DNA from: JBKJVQ01 sp046717125
GTDB lineage: Bacteria > Pseudomonadota > Alphaproteobacteria > Rhizobiales > Methyloligellaceae
Direction: 5' to 3'
DNA length: 43,215 nucleotides
Assembly (NCBI GenBank): GCA_046717125.1
Contig: JBKJVQ010000143.1
Coordinates: 1 to 43,215 of the forward strand
In this document: in pieces, positions 15,857 through 24,789 of the stretch
Position numbering within the stretch: the stretch's first letter is position 1
How the letters are laid out: each line of letters begins with the position of its first letter
The notes under the pieces: model-generated
What the model saw: the letters and a program-made list of their open reading frames with translations, nothing else
Told to the model about the DNA's origin: nothing
Database searches by the model: none
Position numbers and translations under genes: made by a program

Positions 15857-17191
15857 TCACCCGAACGCAGCGCGCCGCAGCGCCGGGAGGCGCCAGCCCA
15901 GCGACGCGCCTCTCGCGACGTTCAGCGCGAACAAAGCCATCCAGTGCCCGTGGTTGCCGAACGGCGTCAGCAGCGCCCACGCCACGAAATAGATCGCGGT
16001 CGACAGGATCGCCATGTTGCGCATGTCGGCTCCGCGCGTCGCGCCGATGAAGATGCCGTCGAGCTGCCAGCAGGCGATACCGACAATGGGCATCAGCGCC
16101 GCCCATGGCAGATACTCCCGCGCCACGACGCGCACGTCGGGGTTGACAGTCAGCGCATCGATGATCGCGCCGCCCGCAACGAGGGTCAGTACACTGAGCG
16201 CGGCGCTCAGCCCGACCGCCCAGAGGCTGGAAATCAGGACTCCTTCCCGGAACGCGGCTTCGCTCCGTGCGCCGATGGCACGGCCGACGAACACCTCCGC
16301 GGCGAGGGCGAAGCCGTCGAGGAAGTAGGCGACGAAGCCGACCATTTGCATGAGGATCGCATTGGCCGCGAGCGTCACGTCGCCGAACGTCGCCGAATAA
16401 GCCGTGAAGAACGTGAAGGCAGCGAGCAGGCACAGCGTGCGGATCATGATGTCGCGATTGATCGCGACGGTGCGAACCAGACCCGCGCGCTGCATCACCC
16501 GCGCGAGGCTCGGCCAGCGCGGGATTGCGCGTGCGGCGATCGCCAGCCCGAGCAGGGCCGCGCTCCATTCGGCAATCACCGTGCCGAGCGCCACCCCGTC
16601 CGCGCCCATGCCGAGACCGAGCACGAACCAGAGATCGAGCCCGGCATTGATGACGTTCAGAAAGACCTGCAGCAGCAGCGCGGTCCGCGTCCGGCCAAGG
16701 CCGATGAACCATCCGAGCAGGGCGAAGTTGGCGAGCGCCGCGGGCGCGCTCCAGAAGCGGATCGCGATGTAGCGCGCGGCCTCCGTCTCGACCGCCTCGG
16801 ACGCGCCAACCAGCGCCAGCGCGCCTGCGCCGAGCGAGCGATGCAGCAGAATCAGAGCCAGGCCCGCGACGCCGGCGATGAGCAGCGCGCGCAGGAGCGA
16901 CGCCGCGATTTCGGACGCATCGGCTGCGCCGGAAGCCTGTGCCGTGAGCCCCGTCGTGCCCATGCGCAGGAAGCCGAACGCCCAATAGAGGAACGAGAAG
17001 ATCGCCGCGCCGATGGCGACGCCGCCAATATGGCGTGGATCAGGGAGCTGGCCGACGGCGGCCGTGTCGACCAGGCCGATGAGCGGTGTCGAGATATTGG
17101 CGAGGACGATCGGCAGGGCGATCGCCAATACCGCGCGGTTTGTTACGGGCGGTGGAGGCGTCGCCAGAGGAGCGTCAGCCGTTGCGGTCAT
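15857..17191 (-). CDS. MATE-family efflux transporter (DinF-like)
   Basis: The 444-residue inner-membrane protein has about 12 hydrophobic segments arranged as two six-helix halves, as in MATE transporters. The N-terminal ALPIVLANISTPLIGLVDTAAVGQL and the FLRMGTTGLTAQ segments are typical of the DinF/NorM-like branch. These export organic cations or other toxic compounds in exchange for protons or sodium; the substrate is not predictable. It converges on pyrD with a two-base gap and is followed upstream by a pair of repeat palindromes. A long open frame on the opposite strand is a composition shadow. Confidence 0.9.
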   Translation of the reverse strand: MTATADAPLATPPPPVTNRAVLAIALPIVLANISTPLIGLVDTAAVGQLPDPRHIGGVAIGAAIFSFLYWAFGFLRMGTTGLTAQASGAADASEIAASLLRALLIAGVAGLALILLHRSLGAGALALVGASEAVETEAARYIAIRFWSAPAALANFALLGWFIGLGRTRTALLLQVFLNVINAGLDLWFVLGLGMGADGVALGTVIAEWSAALLGLAIAARAIPRWPSLARVMQRAGLVRTVAINRDIMIRTLCLLAAFTFFTAYSATFGDVTLAANAILMQMVGFVAYFLDGFALAAEVFVGRAIGARSEAAFREGVLISSLWAVGLSAALSVLTLVAGGAIIDALTVNPDVRVVAREYLPWAALMPIVGIACWQLDGIFIGATRGADMRNMAILSTAIYFVAWALLTPFGNHGHWMALFALNVARGASLGWRLPALRRAAFG

Positions 17192-17202
17192 GAGTGGTGT
17201 TC

Positions 17203-17305
17203 GTCACCCCCGCGAACGCCGGGGTCCAGCGCGCTTTCAACCGTCATTCGCCGTTACGGAGACGGGCGGCAATAACCCGCTGGATTCGACGTTCGCCAGA
17301 ATAAC
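17203..17305. repeat. Pair of inverted REP-like palindromes
   Basis: 17203-17231 reads GTCACCCCCGCGAACGCCGGGG followed by TCCAGCG, with CCCCG/CGGGG arms. 17278-17305, read on the minus strand, is a decayed copy with the same frame: GTTATTCTGGCGAACGTCGA then ATCCAGCG. The two units face each other about 46 bases apart, like a bacterial interspersed mosaic pair. The CCCCGCGAAnGCnGGGGTCCAGCG motif is common in alphaproteobacteria. Confidence 0.65.
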
Positions 17306-17325
17306 CGCTGTACCAGGAAGTCAGC

Positions 17326-17631
17326 TCAGATTCCCGAATTGCGCGATCCGTATTCGGTCGTCGCGCGGGGGTCGGAACGATTGGAGGCGCGAAACACCCG
17401 CGAGATCAGCCAGATCGGGAACACGATCACCGCACCGAGCAGGAAGTAGCGCAACAGCCACTCGATCGACTCGAAGCCGAGCTCGTAAATCCCGCGCACG
17501 AGACGCTTGATCGAGCTCAGAATATCGTAGGCGTCAAGGCCGAGGGCAGCCAGGAGGACGCCGACGATCAGCGAAAGAAACACCAGCCGCAGCATCACCG
17601 CTGCCGGGTTGCCGCCGAAAAATCGCTCCAT
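17326..17631 (-). CDS. DUF6460-type small membrane protein
   Basis: The 101-residue protein has two hydrophobic helices (about 13-33 and 59-80, the second ending in AVIVFPIWLISRVFR) separated by an amphipathic IKRLVRGIYELGFESIEWLLRY segment. It resembles the small hypothetical membrane family DUF6460 found mainly in Hyphomicrobiales. No function is known to me. It is transcribed away from the DUF255 gene and has no obvious operon partner. Confidence 0.7.
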   Translation of the reverse strand: MERFFGGNPAAVMLRLVFLSLIVGVLLAALGLDAYDILSSIKRLVRGIYELGFESIEWLLRYFLLGAVIVFPIWLISRVFRASNRSDPRATTEYGSRNSGI

Positions 17632-17779
17632 CGTCCTCGATCTCCTGAGTTTGCTCGCTCGCCCCAGTTACCACGCAAAATGTGGGAAAGCGATGGCGCG
17701 GATCAAGCCATCACGTTTGTGCGCACGCCGATCCGGGCAGGGATCTGCGTCGTAAGATTACGAACTGATGGAGAAATGC

Positions 17780-19591
17780 ATGACCCGGATCGCCCGCCAA
17801 TTGACGCTCTTCCTCCTGCTTGCGATCGCTGCCGCCATTCATGCGGGTGGCGCGCGGGCGGCGGACGGGAAATGGCAAGGCTGGAGCGCCGACCTCTTCC
17901 AAGAAGCGAAAGCTGAGAACAAGCTCGTCATTCTCGATCTGGAAGCCGTGTGGTGTCACTGGTGCCACGTCATGCACGACACGACCTACAGCGACCCCAA
18001 GGTCAACGCCGTGTTGGACGCTAGATATATCCGCGTGCGCGCCGACCAGGACGCCAATCCCGATCTTGCCGCGCGCTACGGCGACTGGGGCTGGCCAGCG
18101 ACGATCATCTTCGCACCGGACGGAACCGAGCTGGCCAAGCGGCGCGGCTATATCGAGCCGGAGCCGATGGCTTCCATGCTGCAAGCATTCGCAGACGATC
18201 CGACGCCGGGTCCTTCGATCACCGAACAGGAGCCGATCCGGCCCGCCTCCGATCCGGCTCTGACGGAGGAACAACGTGCGGCCATCCGCGCTCAGTTCGA
18301 GGCGACCTGGGACGCCGAGAATGGTGGCTGGGGCTCGATGCACAAATTCATTCATCCCGACAGCATGGATTACGCGTTGTCGCGCGCGGCGGAAGGCGAC
18401 AGGGAGGCAGAGGCCAAGGCGCGCAAGACGCTGGATCAGGCGTTGCACCTGATCGATCGCGTCGGCGGCGGAATCTATCAGTATTCGGATCAAGTCGACT
18501 GGCGCTCGCCGCACTATGAAAAGATCATGCAGCACAATGCGAATGCCGCGCGGCAATATGCGCTGGCCTTCGCGCTATTTGGCGACTTGCGTTATCGCAA
18601 GGCGGCGGAGGACATCGCACGCTGGATCGTGACGACGCTCTCCGCTCCCGAAGGCGCATTCTTTACCAGTCAGGATGCCGACGCGAGCGCGGATGTTCCG
18701 GGCAAGGTTTATTACACCGCGAATGCCGAGGAGCGGGCGGGCATGCCGACGCCGCGCGTCGACACGAACATCTATGCGCGGGAAAACGGCTGGGCGATCC
18801 GCGCCCTGATCGCACTGCATGCCGCAATGGGCGATCGCCCGGCGCTGGATCGCGCGCTGAAGGCGGCCGACTGGATCGTCGCCAATCGGAGCCTTCCGGG
18901 CGGCGGCTTTGCGCATGGTGAGAAGGACCGGGGCGGCCCCTTCCTCGGCGATACGCTCGCGATGGGACAGGCGTCACTCGATCTTTACGCCGCCACCGGC
19001 GACCGCATCTGGCTGAAGCGCGCCCGCGAGGCGGCGAATTTTATCATCGCCAATTTCCGCGATGACCGGGCGGGCTTTGCCGCCTATGCAAAGCCGGCGT
19101 CCGAAGCCACAGTGTTCCAGGAGCGGGCGCGGGTGGTCGACGAGAACATCGAAGTCGCGCGCTTCCTTAATCTCGCCTTTCGCTACACGGGCGACGCTAC
19201 GTTCCGGGACGCGACCCAGCATGCCATGCGCTATCTCGCGTTCGATCATGTGCTGGATGGAAACCGCTTCATGATCGGCGTCTCGCTGGCCGAACAGGAA
19301 ATGACGCACGAGCCGGTGCATCTGACGTTGGTCGGGCCAAAAGGCGATCCTGCGCAAGACAAGCTGCATCTGGCCGCGCTCGCGTATCCAGCGCCCTACA
19401 AACGGCTCGATGCCTGGGATCCGCGCGAGGGCCCGCTCGACAATCCCGACGTGACCTATCCGGAAATGGATCGCCCGGCGCTGTTCGCGTGCTCGGATCG
19501 TGTCTGTTCGAGCCCGGTGTTCGATGCCGCGGAGCTGCCCGCAACGGTGAAAAATATGATGGAGGCGTCGAGGCAGTCCGCGGGGAATTAG
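17780..19591 (+). CDS. Secreted DUF255 thioredoxin-fold protein
   Basis: The 603-residue protein belongs to the DUF255/YyaL-like group. It starts with a Sec signal peptide (about 1-27, ending ARA before ADGKW), has an N-terminal thioredoxin-like domain with the redox motif CHWC (C59, C62) and continues with an alpha/alpha-barrel-like region (about 170-520). The C terminus has ACSDRVCSSP. A periplasmic thiol or carbohydrate-related role is possible; the family is uncharacterised. An ATG 12 bases upstream is in frame, but GGAG at 17770-17773 sits six bases before 17780, so the latter start is preferred. Family members are often cytosolic, so the signal peptide is notable. Confidence 0.82.
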   Translation: MTRIARQLTLFLLLAIAAAIHAGGARAADGKWQGWSADLFQEAKAENKLVILDLEAVWCHWCHVMHDTTYSDPKVNAVLDARYIRVRADQDANPDLAARYGDWGWPATIIFAPDGTELAKRRGYIEPEPMASMLQAFADDPTPGPSITEQEPIRPASDPALTEEQRAAIRAQFEATWDAENGGWGSMHKFIHPDSMDYALSRAAEGDREAEAKARKTLDQALHLIDRVGGGIYQYSDQVDWRSPHYEKIMQHNANAARQYALAFALFGDLRYRKAAEDIARWIVTTLSAPEGAFFTSQDADASADVPGKVYYTANAEERAGMPTPRVDTNIYARENGWAIRALIALHAAMGDRPALDRALKAADWIVANRSLPGGGFAHGEKDRGGPFLGDTLAMGQASLDLYAATGDRIWLKRAREAANFIIANFRDDRAGFAAYAKPASEATVFQERARVVDENIEVARFLNLAFRYTGDATFRDATQHAMRYLAFDHVLDGNRFMIGVSLAEQEMTHEPVHLTLVGPKGDPAQDKLHLAALAYPAPYKRLDAWDPREGPLDNPDVTYPEMDRPALFACSDRVCSSPVFDAAELPATVKNMMEASRQSAGN

Positions 19592-19637
19592 CCGCCGACC
19601 GCTTGCGCCTTCGTTCACGTTCTGTTTCCTTGGCGGA

Positions 19638-22142
19638 ATGGACGGCAGCGCGCATCGATCCGATCTCCCCGAACCCTTCGCGGGCTGGTTTGCGCGGCGC
19701 GGCTGGACGTTGCGCGACCATCAGCGCGCCCTCATTGCCAAGGCAGAGCAGGGGCGCTCGACGCTGCTGATCGCCCCGACGGGCGCCGGCAAGACGCTGG
19801 CGGGATTTCTCCCCAGCCTGATTGCGCTGCACGGGCGGAAAGCGCGTGGCCTCCATACGCTCTACATCTCGCCGCTTAAGGCGCTGGCGGTCGACATCCA
19901 GCGCAATCTCACCATCCCGGCCGACGAGATGGGACTTGGCATCGCGATCGAGACCCGGACGGGCGACACGCCGATCGCGCGGCGCCAGCGCCAGCGTCGC
20001 GATCCGCCGGCGATCCTGCTGACGACGCCGGAGCAGATCGCGCTGATGCTGTCGCATCGCGATTCTGAGGCGATGTTCGCCGGACTGAAGCACATCGTGC
20101 TCGACGAACTGCATGCGCTGGTCTCGTCGAAGCGCGGCGATCTTCTAAGCCTTGGCCTCGCGCGGCTGCGGTCGCTCGCGCCGAACGCCATTATCACCGG
20201 TCTATCGGCGACCGTCGCGCTGCCGTCGGAGCTCCGGGCGTTCATCGCGAGGCAGGAGGAGCCGTATTGCATCTCCCATCTCGCCGATATCGTCGTCGCG
20301 CCTCCAGGCGCAAAGCCCGAGATCCGCGTACTCCAGTCCGAGGAGCGGGTGCCATGGGCGGGGCACTCGGCCCGCTACGCGATGCCGGAAATGTACGCAG
20401 CGATCGCAGCGCACAAGCTCACGCTCGTCTTCGTCAACACGCGCAGCCAGGCCGAGATGCTGTTCCACGCGCTGTGGGCGATGAACGAGGACCACCTGCC
20501 GATCGCGCTGCATCATGGCTCGCTCGATGTCGCGCAGCGTCGCAAAGTCGAGGCGGCGATGGCGGCAGGGCGCCTGCGTGGAGTCGTCTGCACCTCGACG
20601 CTCGATCTCGGCATCGACTGGGGGGATGTCGATCTCGTCATCAATGTCGGCGCGCCGAAAGGCGCAAGCCGTCTCGCCCAGCGCATCGGTCGCGCCAACC
20701 ACAGGCTGGACGAGCCATCGCGCGCGCTTCTCATCCCTGCAAACCGCTTCGAGGTGATGGAATGCCGCGCTGCACTCGATGCGGCGTCGGAAGGTGCGCA
20801 GGACACGCCGCCCATCCGGGAAGGGGGACTGGACGTGCTGGCGCAGCACGTGCTCGGCATGGCCTGCGCCGCGCCGTTCAGCGCGGACGATCTGTACGCA
20901 GAGGTCCGGTCGTCCATGCCGTATCGCGCGCTCGACCAAGACATTTTCGATCGCGTGCTCCAGTTCGTCGCGACGGGCGGCTATGCGCTCAAGAGCTACG
21001 ACCGGTTCGCGCGGATGCGCCAGACGCCGGAGGGAAAGTGGCGCGTGTCACACCCGCGCGTGGCGCAGACTTACCGGCTCAATGTCGGGGTGATCGTCGA
21101 AGCGCCCATGATCAAGGTCCGGCTTGCGCGGCGCGGTGTAATGGCCGGTACGCTCGCGGGTGGGCGCGTACTGGGGGAACTCGAAGAGGGTTTCATCGAA
21201 CAGCTCGCGCCTGGCGACAGTTTCGCGTTCGCGGGCGAAGTCCTGCGTTTCGAAGGCATGCGCGATCTCGAAGCCATCGTCACGCGCTCGAACGCCGAGA
21301 ATCCGAGCATCCCGTCCTATGACGGCGGCAAGTTCCCGCTCTCGACCTATCTGGCCGCGCGCGTGCGGCGCATCGTGTCCGACCCGCGCCAATGGCAGAA
21401 CCTGCCGGATCAGGTGCGGGAGTGGCTGGAGATCCAGCGGTTCGCCTCGCTGATCCCGAAGCCGGACGAGATGCTGGTCGAGACCTTCCCGCGCGGGCGC
21501 AAGCACTATCTCATCTGTTATCCGTTCGAGGGGAGGGTCGCGCACCAGACGCTCGGCATGCTCCTAACCCGCAGGCTCGACCGGATGGCCGCGCATCCGC
21601 TCGGCTTCGTCGCTAACGAATATGCGCTGGCGATTTGGGGCCTGTCGGATATGGGCCGCATGATTTCGTCGCGCCGGCTCGACCTTGCGGCACTGTTCGA
21701 CCAGGACATGTTGGGCGACGATCTCGATGCGTGGCTCTCGGAATCGAGCCTGATGAAGCGCTCGTTCCGGTTATGCGCCGTGATTGCCGGGCTGATCGAG
21801 CGGCGGCATCCGGGCAAGGAGAAGACCGGACGGCAGGTAACGATTTCGACCGACCTGATCTACGACGTGCTGCGCAGTCACGAACCCGACCATATTCTGA
21901 TGCAGGCAGCACGCGCCGATGCTGCGACGGGCCTGCTCGACGTCGCGCGGCTGGCGGAGTTCCTGAAGCGGGTGCGCGGGCGAATCAGACATAGTCCGCT
22001 CAGGCGCGTTTCGCCGCTCGCTGTGCCCGTAATGCTCGAAATCGGGCGCGAGGCGGTCTATGGCGAAGCGCGTGACGAGATTTTACGGGAGGAAGCGGCC
22101 GCTCTGGTCGCCGAAGCCATGGGCGAAGATGCGGCGGCTTGA
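19638..22142 (+). CDS. lhr: Ligase-associated DEXH-box DNA helicase (Lhr-like)
   Basis: The 834-residue superfamily 2 helicase has the Walker A APTGAGKT at 46-53, the Walker B box DELH at 156-159, motif III GLSATVA, and motif VI QRIGRANHR. The long C-terminal Lhr-core winged-helix and beta region follows. It matches the form found beside a DNA ligase, exonuclease and PdeM phosphoesterase in a DNA-damage response set. Here only pdeM follows, overlapping its 3' end; no ligase or exonuclease gene is adjacent. ATP-dependent unwinding of damaged DNA in the cytosol is the family role. Confidence 0.92.
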   Translation: MDGSAHRSDLPEPFAGWFARRGWTLRDHQRALIAKAEQGRSTLLIAPTGAGKTLAGFLPSLIALHGRKARGLHTLYISPLKALAVDIQRNLTIPADEMGLGIAIETRTGDTPIARRQRQRRDPPAILLTTPEQIALMLSHRDSEAMFAGLKHIVLDELHALVSSKRGDLLSLGLARLRSLAPNAIITGLSATVALPSELRAFIARQEEPYCISHLADIVVAPPGAKPEIRVLQSEERVPWAGHSARYAMPEMYAAIAAHKLTLVFVNTRSQAEMLFHALWAMNEDHLPIALHHGSLDVAQRRKVEAAMAAGRLRGVVCTSTLDLGIDWGDVDLVINVGAPKGASRLAQRIGRANHRLDEPSRALLIPANRFEVMECRAALDAASEGAQDTPPIREGGLDVLAQHVLGMACAAPFSADDLYAEVRSSMPYRALDQDIFDRVLQFVATGGYALKSYDRFARMRQTPEGKWRVSHPRVAQTYRLNVGVIVEAPMIKVRLARRGVMAGTLAGGRVLGELEEGFIEQLAPGDSFAFAGEVLRFEGMRDLEAIVTRSNAENPSIPSYDGGKFPLSTYLAARVRRIVSDPRQWQNLPDQVREWLEIQRFASLIPKPDEMLVETFPRGRKHYLICYPFEGRVAHQTLGMLLTRRLDRMAAHPLGFVANEYALAIWGLSDMGRMISSRRLDLAALFDQDMLGDDLDAWLSESSLMKRSFRLCAVIAGLIERRHPGKEKTGRQVTISTDLIYDVLRSHEPDHILMQAARADAATGLLDVARLAEFLKRVRGRIRHSPLRRVSPLAVPVMLEIGREAVYGEARDEILREEAAALVAEAMGEDAAA

Positions 22143-22845
22143 GTTTGGCGAGGGACTGGGTGAGGCGGGCGCGGCGATGCTCGTCATGGCGGGGCACGGG
22201 TTCGAGCCTCACGCATCCGGCGCGCTCTATTGGCCCGACGAAGACACGCTGCTTGTGGCTGACCTCCATTTCGAGAAGGGCGCGACGTTTGCGCGGGGAC
22301 GCCAATTCCTGCCGCCCTATGATACGCGCGCGACGCTCGCGCGGCTCGAAGCCGCGATTGCCTGGCGCAACGCCCGCCGCGTGATCGCGCTCGGCGACAG
22401 TTTCCACACACGACGCGCGGCGGAGCGAATCGCACCTTCCGACCGCGAATACCTCGCCGCCCTTCAGCGGGGCCGCGACTGGGTCTGGATCGTCGGTAAT
22501 CACGACGGGTTCGTGCCAGCCAGCGTCGGCGGCGAGGTCGCGGATGAGATCACGCTATGCGGCATCAGACTGCGTCACGAGCCGTCAGCGGGTGCGGGCT
22601 TTGAGATTGTCGGCCATCTGCATCCCGTCGCGCGGATCGCCGGGCGTGCATCGTTGCGCGCGCGGTGCTTCGCGGGCGACGGATCGCGTCTCGTCATGCC
22701 CGCGTTCGGTGCATTGGCGGGCGGCCTGAACATTCTCGATGAAGCGTTTGCGGGCGTGCTCGCGCGCAGCGTCCGGTCGGTCTGGATGTGCGGGCGGAGC
22801 GCAGTCTACCGCGTGTCGCCCATGCGGCTTTTGCCGGATCGCTAG
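22129..22845 (+). CDS. pdeM: Ligase-associated DNA damage response endonuclease PdeM
   Basis: The 238-residue calcineurin-like phosphoesterase carries the metal-binding motifs DLH (D45, H47), GDSFH, GNHD and GHLHP. It is a DNA repair nuclease genetically paired with Lhr-like helicases. The start is uncertain: 22129 (MRRLEF) overlaps the lhr stop by 14 bases, while an internal ATG at 22177 (MLVMAGHG) would match family N termini equally well. Its TAG stop overlaps the first bases of dispersed repeat copy B. Confidence 0.88.
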   Translation: MRRLEFGEGLGEAGAAMLVMAGHGFEPHASGALYWPDEDTLLVADLHFEKGATFARGRQFLPPYDTRATLARLEAAIAWRNARRVIALGDSFHTRRAAERIAPSDREYLAALQRGRDWVWIVGNHDGFVPASVGGEVADEITLCGIRLRHEPSAGAGFEIVGHLHPVARIAGRASLRARCFAGDGSRLVMPAFGALAGGLNILDEAFAGVLARSVRSVWMCGRSAVYRVSPMRLLPDR

Positions 22846-22926
22846 AGCACGATGCCGAAAAGCCTGCCCGGACTTTGATCCGGGGGGTGCAGCGGTTTTC
22901 GGATAACATCATGCGCAAGACTCTGA
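22844..22926. repeat. Dispersed intergenic repeat, copy B
   Basis: The element reads AGAGCACGATGCCGAAAAG, then CCTGCCCGGACTTTGATCCG with a CCGGA/TCCGG hairpin, a G-rich GGTGCAG, then CGGTTTTCGG and ACATCATGCGC. The middle module is shared with copy A and the outer arms with copy C. It fills the whole gap between pdeM and the converging TIGR02186 gene and overlaps the pdeM stop codon. Confidence 0.75.
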
Positions 22927-22929
22927 GAT

Positions 22930-23703
22930 TCATTCCCGCGCCATAAGAGCCGCCGCGAGGCCGATGCCGAACGCGACAAGAAGGGCGGCAAGGCCATATA
23001 CGACGGGGTCTTCGGTCGCGAGACGCGTCATGAAGCGTTCAAAACCCGCCTTTCCGATCGAAAATCGGCTTTCTGCGCTGGCGATCAGATTGCTTTCCTT
23101 GAAGAGATAGACGTCGGCCCGGAATTGGCCGATGGGCACGTTCGCCGGCAGGTCAATGCTGGCGCGAAACAGGCCGCCGCCCACGAAAGTCACACCGTAA
23201 AGTTTCGACTGGTACAGATTTTCCTCAGCCAGCAGCCGCACCAGCGCACCCCGGAAGGCGGCGTCGCGCGAGGCGGGAACGCCGCGCGGCGGCGGGCCGA
23301 AGTTCACATTTGCGAACCCGATCCGGTGCTGCTCGAGAATGGCTCGTGGCGCGATCTGCTCCACGGGCCGGGTGGAAAGCGTCGCGTAGAATCCGGGCAC
23401 GTCGCGGAAGTCGCGCGCGTCGCGATTGAGCCAGATCCCGGCAGTCTTGCGCTTGCGCCACGCGGTGAAGGAATCCGCGGGGCCCCGAATGACAACGATG
23501 ACGTCGTAGCTGCGTGCGGGCGACGCGTAACGCGGGTAGTTCTCGACCGCGCCGAACACCACGACGTGGTGGCCGGTAAAGTTCGACTCAATGGCGATCT
23601 CGCGCGCCGAGACATCGGCCTGCAAGTCTTCGGACGGCTGGCCGCGCGCTTCCAGGCTCCATGCCGAAAGCAGCGCCATGAAGCACAAGGCAGCTGCGCG
23701 CAT
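22930..23703 (-). CDS. TIGR02186-family (Alph_Pro_TM) membrane protein
   Basis: The 257-residue protein has a signal peptide (MRAAALCFMALLSAWSLEARG), an extracytoplasmic region and one C-terminal membrane helix (about 233-253, VYGLAALLVAFGIGLAAALM). It matches the alphaproteobacterial family TIGR02186, found next to TSUP transporters. Its ATG overlaps the stop of the TSUP gene by one base (TGATG), so the two are translationally coupled. It is probably an exported partner or sensor of the transporter; no enzymatic motif is visible. The frame remains open upstream inside the TSUP gene, but that extension is a shadow. Confidence 0.85.
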   Translation of the reverse strand: MRAAALCFMALLSAWSLEARGQPSEDLQADVSAREIAIESNFTGHHVVVFGAVENYPRYASPARSYDVIVVIRGPADSFTAWRKRKTAGIWLNRDARDFRDVPGFYATLSTRPVEQIAPRAILEQHRIGFANVNFGPPPRGVPASRDAAFRGALVRLLAEENLYQSKLYGVTFVGGGLFRASIDLPANVPIGQFRADVYLFKESNLIASAESRFSIGKAGFERFMTRLATEDPVVYGLAALLVAFGIGLAAALMARE

Positions 23704-24632
23704 CACAGGATCCCCGCCGGCGGGACAAGATCGTAAAGCTCCTGCGGCTTGATCATGAGTTGCAGCAGCAGACGCAGGCAAACCGCAAGGACGAGCAATG
23801 CGAGCAACAGGCGCAACTGCTCGCCGCGCAGCTTCTGTCCGGCACGGACGCCAATCTGCACACCCACCACGCCACCGATCATCAGCAGCACCGCCAGCAT
23901 GATGTCGACGGTCTGGTTGAATACGGCATGCAGCAAGGTCGCGATCGCCGCCACGAAGATGATTTGTAACTGGGATGTGCCGATAACGACGCTGGTCGGC
24001 ATGCGCAGCAGGTAGATCATCGCCGGCACGAGCAGGAAACCGCCGCCCGTTCCCATCATGGCGGCAAGGATACCCGCGACCATTCCGATCAACAGGGGCG
24101 GGATCGCGCTGATATAGAGCTTCGAACGCGGAAAGCGCATCTTGAAGGGCAGGCCGTGGACCCAATGGTGCTGCCCGGGCGTCCGGGTGATGGGCGGCTT
24201 GCCGGCGCGCGTGCGGTGCATAGCGCGGGCGCTTTCCGCGAGCATGAGCAGGCCGATCGTGCCCAGGAAGAATACGTACGCAAGCGACACGAATGTATCG
24301 ATCTGACCCTGGTTCCTTAGCCAGCGCACGAGAAGCACGCCCGCGGTCGAGCCGACCGCTCCCCCCAGCAGGAGCACGACGCCCATGCGCATATCGACGT
24401 TGTTTCGCCGCCATTGCGCGAAAGCGCCGGTGAAAGACAGAGCCACGATCTGGTTTGCGCCGGTCGCGACGGCGACGGCGGGCGGAATGCCGGAAAACAT
24501 GAGCAGCGGCGTCACCAGAAACCCGCCTCCTACGCCGAACATGCCCGCGAGCACGCCGACCGCCGCGCCCATCGCCAGCATGACGAGGGCATTCACGGAC
24601 ATTTCCGCAATCGGGAGATAGAGCTGCAGCAT
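23703..24632 (-). CDS. TSUP-family (TauE/SafE) anion exporter
   Basis: The 309-residue inner-membrane protein has about eight helices in two halves, each with the TSUP signature: GVGGGFLVTPLL near residue 34 and GTGGGFLLVPAM in the second half. The family moves sulfite, sulfoacetate, taurine-related or other small organosulfur anions. Coupling with the TIGR02186 gene is the usual alphaproteobacterial arrangement. No sulfonate catabolic gene is adjacent, so the substrate is unknown. Confidence 0.9.
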   Translation of the reverse strand: MLQLYLPIAEMSVNALVMLAMGAAVGVLAGMFGVGGGFLVTPLLMFSGIPPAVAVATGANQIVALSFTGAFAQWRRNNVDMRMGVVLLLGGAVGSTAGVLLVRWLRNQGQIDTFVSLAYVFFLGTIGLLMLAESARAMHRTRAGKPPITRTPGQHHWVHGLPFKMRFPRSKLYISAIPPLLIGMVAGILAAMMGTGGGFLLVPAMIYLLRMPTSVVIGTSQLQIIFVAAIATLLHAVFNQTVDIMLAVLLMIGGVVGVQIGVRAGQKLRGEQLRLLLALLVLAVCLRLLLQLMIKPQELYDLVPPAGIL

Positions 24633-24768
24633 GTCAGCTTCTTCGGGTCGGAAGAACTTCAGCTCACGCGCGATTTAGACGCGGCGCGGCGTTACCCGAC
24701 GACTACAAGCGGCTATTGTCGAAATTGGGACGGGATGCAAGTGCAAGCCGATGAAATGCACGGGCAAT

Positions 24769-24789
24769 TCTAAATGCCGGCGTTTTAGA
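24769..24789 (-). terminator. Hairpin at the 3' end of the SEL1 gene
   Basis: TCTAAA (24769-24774) and TTTAGA (24784-24789) form an A/T-rich outer stem, with TGCCGGCGT between them including a GCCGGC palindrome. It begins right after the TAA stop of the converging minus-strand gene. There is no clear T-run beyond the stem, so strength is uncertain. Confidence 0.4.

Noticed and set aside
15842..17275. 477-codon plus-strand open frame opposite the MATE transporter
   Set aside because: Its product is low-complexity Arg/Glu/Asp/Ala, as expected from antisense reading of a hydrophobic membrane protein in GC-rich DNA.
23704..24414. N-terminal extension of the TIGR02186 frame into the TSUP gene
   Set aside because: The extension is Arg-rich and antiparallel in quality to the real TSUP frame. 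The signal peptide starting at 23703 gives the true start.
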